Source: JAUVXJ01 sp964577995 (GTDB lineage: Bacteria; Chloroflexota; Anaerolineae; UBA7937; B3-Chlor). From it: a stretch of DNA of 11,632 bases. Shown here piece after piece: positions 7,091 to 11,632 of this stretch. The DNA lies in assembly GCA_964577995.1 (NCBI GenBank), contig CAZOBP010000091.1, positions 1 to 11,632 on the forward strand. The letters are read 5' to 3'. The notes below the pieces were generated by a model. It did no database searches. It had not been told where the DNA came from and saw only the letters and a list, made by a program, of their open reading frames with translations. Each line of letters opens with the position of its first letter. Within the stretch, counting starts at the first letter, position 1. The position numbers and the translations under genes are program-made.

Positions 7091-7670
7091 GCTAGTCTAC
7101 ATCGCCATCTTCGGCGCCATCTGGGGAGCCTTGGAGTTGACCCTGGGCTCCTATCTGCACGTCATCTTCCCTCCTTTGGCCGACACCTTCCTGGTAGGGC
7201 TGATCATGGCCTTTCTCGGCGTTATCGTGGCCCTCGTTGGCCGTCACTTCGTTCCCCGGACCGGGTCGGTGTTCATGATCGGCATCATTACCGCCATCCT
7301 CAAGATGATCAGCATCGGCGGGGTGCAAGCAGGCCCGCTGGTGGCGATCCTGGCCGAGAGTCTGTTGATGGAGTTGGGTCTCTGGGTGGCTCGGAAGCCC
7401 AGGCGCTGGGGCTTCGTCCTGGCAGGGGCACTGGCCATTGCGTGGAACTTCTTCCACAAGTTCATCATGATGTACATCCTCTATGGAAAAGGTGTCTACG
7501 ACGTCTACGTGGGCATGGTCAAGCAGGGGGCCAGTCTGTTCCACATCGACGCCAGCTATGCCCTGGTCATCATCGTCATCCTGTTCCTGATACGCATCCT
7601 GGCCGGCGCCCTGGCAGGATGGATCGGCTGGGACCTGGGGAAGGTTGTACGTGGCCGTCTTGCGAGATAG
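7071..7670 (+). CDS. ECF transporter S component (substrate-binding membrane protein), substrate unknown
   Basis: A 199-residue, strongly hydrophobic protein with about five to six membrane segments. The first segment carries AIFGAIWGA, the A-xxx-A-xxx-A helix-packing pattern by which S components dock on EcfT. Other segments include TFLVGLIMAFLGVIVALVG, VFMIGIITAILKMI and LVIIVILFLIRILAG. I start it at ATG 7071, which has AAGGAG 7 nt upstream. An earlier in-frame start would run deep into the ATPase gene. It sits between the ATPase and EcfT genes with 20-bp overlaps on both sides, so it is a dedicated S unit. I cannot assign the substrate: the gene set resembles ykoEDC, but the protein is not clearly YkoE and no TPP riboswitch is present. 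Confidence 0.85.
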   Translation: MRFSVRELVYIAIFGAIWGALELTLGSYLHVIFPPLADTFLVGLIMAFLGVIVALVGRHFVPRTGSVFMIGIITAILKMISIGGVQAGPLVAILAESLLMELGLWVARKPRRWGFVLAGALAIAWNFFHKFIMMYILYGKGVYDVYVGMVKQGASLFHIDASYALVIIVILFLIRILAGALAGWIGWDLGKVVRGRLAR

Positions 7671-8376
7671 TCGTCTCCTGTCTGGGACGCCGCGAGTCGC
7701 CTTCTCCGCGTACGGCTATCTGTTGTTCTTCGTGGGCACGGTGGCCACGGCCATCCTGGCCCGCGAGGCGGAGGTGGTCTGCGTGCTCCTGGCCACCATG
7801 GTCTTCGCCGGCCTGTTCTCCAGCAGGTCGCTGAGCCTCCTCCTCCGCTGGCAGCTCTGGGTGTTCGTCCTACCCACTCTCGCCCTCAGTCCGCTGCTCA
7901 TCGGCAAGCGCGACGTCCTCTTGTGGGGTCTAATGCTGTCTCAGGAAGGCTTCTGGGCGGGGTTGTGGATGGTGACCAGGGCCCTCTCCATCGCCCTGGC
8001 GGCCACGGTCTTCGCCCGTACGGTCTCGGTAGCGCAGATGGCGCAGCTCTTCGAGGGCATGAGACTGAAAGGACTTGGGTTTGCGTTGGGAGTAGCCACC
8101 AACGTCTTGCCTACCATTCAGGAGAACATGGATACATCATATCAGGCCATGCGACTGAGGGGCGGCTTCCGCTCTCGCAGGCTTCACACCTTGAAGTTGC
8201 TGCTAGTAACCGTGATCGCGGGATCTCTGAGGCGCGGCGACGACATCGTGTGGGCCGCCGAGGCCAGAGCCTTCGATCCTGCCCAGTCGCAGGGGCAGCC
8301 CATCGCGGTAGCCCGCGCCGACGTGGCTCTGGCAGCGGCCATGGGGGCCTTGGCGCTGGTGCTGCTGATGCTGTGA
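7651..8376 (+). CDS. ecfT: ECF transporter transmembrane component EcfT (CbiQ-like)
   Basis: A 241-residue membrane protein with hydrophobic segments in the N-terminal two thirds (LLFFVGTVATAILA; VVCVLLATMVFAGLF; LWVFVLPTLALSPLLI) and one at the C-terminus. It couples ATP hydrolysis to the S component. The two coupling-helix motifs of the family are recognisable: AMRLRGGF (the usual A-R-G is here L-R-G) near residue 168 and AAEARAFD near 204. The start is GTG 7651 with GGGGAAGG 6 nt upstream; an in-frame TTG at 7645 abuts that site and is unlikely. The first 20 bp overlap the S-component gene. It is the last gene of the operon. EcfT assignment is good; the role in transport of a particular compound is not. 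Confidence 0.9.
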   Translation: MAVLRDSRLLSGTPRVAFSAYGYLLFFVGTVATAILAREAEVVCVLLATMVFAGLFSSRSLSLLLRWQLWVFVLPTLALSPLLIGKRDVLLWGLMLSQEGFWAGLWMVTRALSIALAATVFARTVSVAQMAQLFEGMRLKGLGFALGVATNVLPTIQENMDTSYQAMRLRGGFRSRRLHTLKLLLVTVIAGSLRRGDDIVWAAEARAFDPAQSQGQPIAVARADVALAAAMGALALVLLML

Positions 8377-8401
8377 ATACGGGCCCCGTCCATCCAAACT
8401 G

Positions 8402-8427
8402 TAGCCGCACGACATGTCGTGCGGCTA
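8402..8427. repeat. Perfect 26-bp palindrome after ecfT
   Basis: The half-site TAGCCGCACGACA is followed directly by its exact reverse complement. In RNA this gives an 11-bp stem with a CAUG loop. It lies 25 nt after the ecfT stop, but no T run follows on either strand, so it is not a classical intrinsic terminator. GC-rich palindromes with ACATGT-type centres are common dispersed repeats in Chloroflexota genomes, which I take as the likelier explanation. It may still shield the operon 3' end. Confidence 0.8.
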
Positions 8428-8506
8428 AAACCTTGTTGCTCGCTCCGTCAACGCCCCCCCAAGCACCCAGAAGGCCGCATCGAACAATGCGGTGTAACCG
8501 TCTCAG

Positions 8507-8587
8507 CCCTCCCCCTTCGGCAGGGGGAGGGTTTGGGTGGGGGTCAAGGCTTTCCACCCTCCCCTCGCCCCTCCCATCCAGGGAGGG
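8507..8587. repeat. GC-rich interspersed repeat with two hairpins
   Basis: CCCTCCCCCT (8507-8516) pairs with AGGGGGAGGG (8522-8531) over 10 bp around TCGGC. CCCTCCC (8569-8575) pairs with GGGAGGG (8581-8587) around ATCCA. Between them lies the GTTTGGGTGGGGGTC spacer. This CCCTCCCC/GGGTGGGGGT composition is a well-known mosaic intergenic repeat in many GC-rich bacteria. A further fragment of similar style (CCCCTGAGAGAGGG) follows near 8625-8638. The stretch 8377-8656 contains no gene that I can support. Confidence 0.7.
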
Positions 8588-8656
8588 AAATATGGGAGAA
8601 TAGGCCACAACACCGGTTTCCTTCCCCTGAGAGAGGGAGTGTCGGCCGGGTAGACT

Positions 8657-9079
8657 CTAGCCCTCCAACAAGGCCTTCAAGCGCGCCAGGTTCCCCTCCA
8701 TCTGCTTCTTCATCGTGCGGTCCATGAGAGGACCAGCCAGCTTGGCCAGGCCGCCCATTTCGCCCTCGGAGATCATGGTGAACTTAGTGCCGTCTCCCAC
8801 TGGCTCGACGAGCCAGCTCATCGCCATCACCGCAGGGCCCATGTCTAGCTTCTGGGCGACCTTACGGTTGGGCTCGTATTCGGTGATCTCCGAGGTCCAC
8901 TCCATCTTCCTGCCCATGAGGTCAGAGCTTCCGCGATACGTGGTTCCCACACCGAGCGGGCCCTCCGAAGTCTGCTCGCCGTGATCTACCTGCCCATGCC
9001 ACTTGGCCAAGTTCTCGATGTCCTTCAAGTAGGCGAAGACCTCTTCCACTGGCCGACCGATCGTGATACTGTCTTCCAT
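8657..9079 (-). CDS. SRPBCC family protein (polyketide cyclase/dehydrase-like)
   Basis: A 140-residue protein with the START/Bet v1-like fold of the SRPBCC superfamily. The N-terminus MEDSITIGRPVEEVFAYLKDIENLAKWHG is the characteristic opening. GVGTTYRG follows, then the strand-rich middle EITEYEPNRKVAQKL and SWLVEPVGDGTKFTMISEGEMGG, and the long C-terminal helix MKKQMEGNLARLKALLEG. Such proteins bind hydrophobic ligands; specificity cannot be read here. The start is ATG 9079, or an adjacent GTG at 9082; AAGGAG and GAGGTG lie upstream. It is a single gene, about 110 bp after the cupin gene on the same strand. No signal peptide. Confidence 0.87.
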   Translation of the reverse strand: MEDSITIGRPVEEVFAYLKDIENLAKWHGQVDHGEQTSEGPLGVGTTYRGSSDLMGRKMEWTSEITEYEPNRKVAQKLDMGPAVMAMSWLVEPVGDGTKFTMISEGEMGGLAKLAGPLMDRTMKKQMEGNLARLKALLEG

Positions 9080-9187
9080 CACTCACCTCTCTCCTTTCAT
9101 ACGAACGCGATGTTCAACGACACCACGTCCCACGCCCGGGCCGATCACGCCCAGCGACAACCTAACCGCCACACGAGGGTGCCCGGC

Positions 9188-9694
9188 TCAGCGCGGCGGC
9201 GTCAGTCGCAGAATGAGCTCTTCCTGCTCGGGATACTCCTTCAGCAGATCACCTCTGGAACCTGTCTCGTAGTCGGCGTACTCGAACCCCGGGGCCACGG
9301 TGCAACCGAGGAGGGCGAACTCCCCGCCTGCATTGAGGAACGCCCCCTGCCAGGTCCCTCTGGGCACCACCACCTGAAGCCGCTGACCCCTTAGGATGTC
9401 CTGGCCCAGCGTCAGCACCTCCGACGACCCATCGGGGCGCATCTGGAGCATGCTCACGGGGTCCCCCAGGTAGAAGTGGAAGATCTCGTCCGACTCCAGA
9501 CTGTGCAACTGGGAGAAGGTATCCGGCGTGAGTAGGTAGAAGATGGCCGTGCCGAAGGACCTCTTCCCGTGGTACCTCTCCGGCAGCGCCTTCCTGGGGA
9601 TCGATTCCTCACACTTGTAGGTCTCGACGAAGTAGCCGCCTTCCTCGGGATGGGGCACCATCCCCAGCCTGTCGATGATCTCCTGCGCGTTCAT
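9188..9694 (-). CDS. Cupin superfamily protein (DUF985)
   Basis: A 168-residue, probably cytosolic protein matching the DUF985 (Cupin_5) family along its whole length. Landmarks are MVPHPEEGGYFVETYK near the N-terminus, FGTAIFYLLTPDTFSQLHSLESDEIFHFYLGDP with the cupin metal-site His and Glu pattern, then VVVPRGTWQGAFLN and the highly typical LLGCTVAPGFEYADYE. Some relatives bind metal or sugar-like ligands; the function of this group is not established. Two consecutive ATG codons occur. The second (9694) has better spacing to AGGAGG (5 nt), while the first (9697) has only 2 nt. It follows the membrane-protein gene by about 60 bp and may share its transcript. Confidence 0.9.
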   Translation of the reverse strand: MNAQEIIDRLGMVPHPEEGGYFVETYKCEESIPRKALPERYHGKRSFGTAIFYLLTPDTFSQLHSLESDEIFHFYLGDPVSMLQMRPDGSSEVLTLGQDILRGQRLQVVVPRGTWQGAFLNAGGEFALLGCTVAPGFEYADYETGSRGDLLKEYPEQEELILRLTPPR

Positions 9695-9753
9695 CATGGC
9701 CTCCTCAGCTCACCGAGCGATGGCAGCGCTGCCCAGTGGTGGACGGTATCAGG

Positions 9754-10161
9754 CTAGGCTTCCCTGGTGAAGAGCCGGCCAAAGGGTATGGCGATGAGGT
9801 CGCCGACCACGTAGGTCACAAAGATCACCGAAAGCACCATCGCATGGATGGGGAACTGTCCACCTACCAAGCGGGGTACCAGCACCACGGGGAACCAGAT
9901 GACCTTGTAGCAAAGCTGGAGAAAGAGCACGGGGACGAACTTGAGCGGGGATCTTAGGCCCAGTATGGAGAGGATCCCGAACGCCACGTAGACGCTGCCT
10001 ATGATTCCCCTCAAGAATGGATCCTGAGCAGGGAGGCCAAAGAGAGATTCCGTCAGGCTTGGGGCGAAGAGGGCGACGAGGCCGAACCCTCCAGCGCCCA
10101 CGATGGTCCACACGTACATGACTCTCAGCCAACCGAACCGCACTCCTGTCGTTTCCGGCAT
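9754..10161 (-). CDS. Small membrane protein, four predicted helices, function unknown
   Basis: A 135-residue hydrophobic protein that I do not recognise as a named family. Four membrane segments are visible: about residues 12-34 (RVMYVWTIVGAGGFGLVALF), 50-68 (GIIGSVYVAFGILSILGL), 73-95 (FVPVLFLQLCYKVIWFPVVLV) and 105-127 (IHAMVLSVIFVTYVVGDLIAI). Charges between segments are few. The start ATG 10161 has AAGGAGGAG about 5 nt upstream. The arrangement recalls small DUF-type membrane proteins of the DoxX or DUF4345 sort, but no diagnostic motif confirms it. It lies upstream of the cupin gene on the same strand and could be co-transcribed. Confidence 0.8.
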   Translation of the reverse strand: MPETTGVRFGWLRVMYVWTIVGAGGFGLVALFAPSLTESLFGLPAQDPFLRGIIGSVYVAFGILSILGLRSPLKFVPVLFLQLCYKVIWFPVVLVPRLVGGQFPIHAMVLSVIFVTYVVGDLIAIPFGRLFTREA

Positions 10162-10268
10162 TGTGCTCCTCCTTCATTCGATGCCGCTACGTCCGGTCAG
10201 CAGAGCGAGTCCCGGCGTATCCGCCTTCTGCTGCGGGACAAGACCGTGTTGCCGGAGACGGCTGAGGG

Positions 10269-10303
10269 GATGTGCCCACCATCAGGACAGCGGCGGGCAC
10301 ATC
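10269..10303. repeat. Inverted repeat downstream of the lipoprotein gene
   Basis: Perfect 9-bp arms GATGTGCCC (10269-10277) and GGGCACATC (10295-10303) with a 17-nt loop, about 35 nt past the lipoprotein stop. No T run follows on the minus strand, so it is at most an imperfect or Rho-associated 3' structure. The rest of 10162-10336 shows nothing further. Confidence 0.45.
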
Positions 10304-10336
10304 GCCATCATCAGCCTGGAAGTCCAGCAAAGGTGC

Positions 10337-11548
10337 CTAGGAGGGCGTTACGTCGATCCCCCGGGACGCTTCGTTGTTGTCCTCGTTGCTCTCGTCTACG
10401 TCGCCGTCCGAGTCAACCTCAGCGTACGTTATGAAGTGCCCGTGCCCAATGTAGGTGTACGGCCACTCGGCCCAAGCCGAGGCACCGGGAGCCAGAGAGG
10501 TTATGGTCCACTCGAGAACGGTGCCTGGCTCCCCTGACCTCCAGATCACCTTGAAGCTGCCGGCCTCGGTGCCTCCCTGGTTGTGGACCTTGACCCCGAC
10601 ATGGTTCGAAGAGTCCTGCACAGGGGGATCTGGCGAGTATCTGATCTCGCTGATGTAGAGGTCAGGAGGCGCTGCGCCCACTGTGACCGCAAACTGCTCG
10701 CTGTTGTTGTCCTCGTTCTCCTCATCCACCTCGCCACCGAAATCCACCGTAGCCACCGTGTTGTACGACTCATAGATATGGTCAAGTGTCCAATTGACCG
10801 TTCCCCCGCTGCCGGCTGGCAGTGCAGGTTTGTAGTCATCGATGAAATCGGCGGCCCCAGGGCCGTATTGCCAGACGATCCTATACGGGCCGGAAGTTGC
10901 GTGGCCCACATTGCCGACGTCGAAGCGGACCTGGACCGCTCCGCCCCACTCGGGATCAGGCGGCGTGACCACCAATCCACTGAGCACCAGATCCGGCAAT
11001 TCCGGCTCCGGCGTGTCGGTGGGTGGGGCCGCTGTCTCCTCCGGCGGAGGTTCCGGCGTGTCGGTCGCCTCGGGTGGAGGAGGTGGTGGCGTGTTCGTGG
11101 CCGCCGGTGGTGGGCCGGCCGACGTCGTGGGCGTGGGTGGGGTGACCACTCCACCTGCTGCCACAACCTCGATGGTCACCGCCCAGGGTTCGCTCGCCGT
11201 ACCGTCCACGTTGTAGGCGATCACGGAGAGAGTGTGCATCCCCGGATCCGTGGCCACCCAGGTCTGGATCATGGCCAGTGAGGTCTCACCTTCGGCGCTC
11301 GGGGCGGAGTCCGTGCGGTAGAGGTCGCCGTCCACGTACAGTTCCACCCTGGTCACACCCTTGGCGTCGTTGGCCGAGGAGAGAACGTTGATCTCCTCCC
11401 CCTCCTCGAACTGGGCATCGCTGGTGGGAGCGGTGATGGTGATGGTGGGCTTCGAAGCCCCTCCGCCTATGTCGCAGGCCACCATGCCGCTCACCAAGAG
11501 CAGAACGACCAGCACCAGGCCCACGCTGCGCACCCTCGTGGCGTTCAT
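10337..11548 (-). CDS. Lipoprotein with Ig-like domain, Pro/Thr linker and two CARDB domains
   Basis: A 403-residue exported protein. The N-terminus has basic residues (R5, R7), a hydrophobic core LVLVVLLLVSG and a lipobox-like MVAC with the lipid-bearing Cys at 25. Residues about 33-130 form an Ig-like strand domain of the kind with VTRVELYVDGDLYRTD and HTLSVIAYNVDGTAS. Residues about 137-183 are a Pro/Thr/Glu-rich spacer. Two CARDB (cell-adhesion-related) domains follow, about 184-291 and 295-400. Each begins PDLVLS or PDLYIS and ends with an acidic DNN signature (VDEENEDNNS, VDESNEDNNE). It probably sits on the outside of the membrane as a binding or scaffold protein; no catalytic domain is seen. 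The start ATG 11548 has AAGGAGGAG upstream. It is a single gene with its own promoter. Confidence 0.9.
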   Translation of the reverse strand: MNATRVRSVGLVLVVLLLVSGMVACDIGGGASKPTITITAPTSDAQFEEGEEINVLSSANDAKGVTRVELYVDGDLYRTDSAPSAEGETSLAMIQTWVATDPGMHTLSVIAYNVDGTASEPWAVTIEVVAAGGVVTPPTPTTSAGPPPAATNTPPPPPPEATDTPEPPPEETAAPPTDTPEPELPDLVLSGLVVTPPDPEWGGAVQVRFDVGNVGHATSGPYRIVWQYGPGAADFIDDYKPALPAGSGGTVNWTLDHIYESYNTVATVDFGGEVDEENEDNNSEQFAVTVGAAPPDLYISEIRYSPDPPVQDSSNHVGVKVHNQGGTEAGSFKVIWRSGEPGTVLEWTITSLAPGASAWAEWPYTYIGHGHFITYAEVDSDGDVDESNEDNNEASRGIDVTPS

Positions 11549-11598
11549 TGTTCTTCTCCTCCTTGCTTCACGCCTATGGAAACGTTCCGACCTGGGTT

Positions 11599-11627
11599 AT
11601 TGTAGCGCACGCCTTCGCTGGAGGCAA
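11599..11627 (-). promoter_or_regulatory. Promoter of the lipoprotein gene
   Basis: On the minus strand TTGCCT (11622-11627) and TACAAT (11599-11604) are 17 bp apart (4 of 6 and 5 of 6 matches). The start would be near 11592, giving a leader of about 44 nt that ends in AAGGAGGAG before the ATG. Confidence 0.7.
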
Positions 11628-11632
11628 CCCTG

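Noticed and set aside
8111..8608. Minus-strand 165-codon frame over ecfT and the repeat block
   Set aside because: It contains the PHPNPPPAEGG peptide, a known false translation of GC-rich interspersed repeats, and overlaps the real ecfT.
9722..9733. 12-bp palindrome GGCAGCGCTGCC between the membrane-protein and cupin genes
   Set aside because: Short, without a loop or T run, and plausible by chance in GC-rich DNA.
10583..11281. 232-codon frame opposite the lipoprotein
   Set aside because: Its Arg/Gly-rich composition is the mirror of the Pro/Thr linker on the other strand.

Overview
The window looks like a chromosomal segment from a GC-rich bacterium, most likely a member of the Chloroflexota (Anaerolineae-like). 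This rests on a bacterial leuS controlled by a T-box, a DUF151 nuclease next to dnaB, an ECF importer under a PadR regulator, a CARDB lipoprotein with a Pro/Thr linker, and GC-rich palindromic interspersed repeats. The phylum is an inference from overall style, not from a marker gene.

Positions 1-4773 (minus strand) hold housekeeping and translation genes. In transcription order these are a promoter, tRNA-Ala(CGC), the sensing half of a T-box leader with a leucine CUC specifier, tRNA-Ala(GGC), the antiterminator/terminator half of the same T-box, leuS, and an intrinsic terminator. A new promoter follows directly, then a DUF151 bifunctional nuclease and dnaB (cut off by the window edge). The standout observation is that a complete tRNA-Ala gene lies inside the leuS T-box riboswitch, between Stem I/II and the antiterminator. 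Both tRNA-Ala genes come before the conditional terminator. They should therefore be made whatever the leucine state, while leuS is expressed only when uncharged tRNA-Leu is sensed. RNase P and 3' processing of the inner tRNA would cut the riboswitch in two.

Positions 4774-8376 (plus strand) start with a divergent intergenic region and a fully consensus sigma70-type promoter. An inverted repeat just downstream of it is a candidate operator. A compact operon follows: PadR-family regulator, fused double ABC ATPase (EcfA-EcfA), ECF substrate-binding (S) membrane protein and EcfT. The last two junctions overlap by 20 bp each. Together they form a complete energy-coupling-factor vitamin/metal importer whose substrate the sequence does not reveal. 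The layout resembles ykoEDC-type (hydroxymethylpyrimidine/thiamine) systems, but no TPP riboswitch is present.

Positions 8377-8656 are non-coding and carry a perfect 26-bp palindrome and two GC-rich hairpins of an interspersed-repeat type.

Positions 8657-11632 (minus strand) hold four ordinary accessory genes: an SRPBCC (polyketide cyclase-like) protein, a DUF985 cupin, a small four-helix membrane protein, and a lipoprotein made of an Ig-like domain, a Pro/Thr-rich linker and two CARDB domains, with its promoter visible at the right edge.
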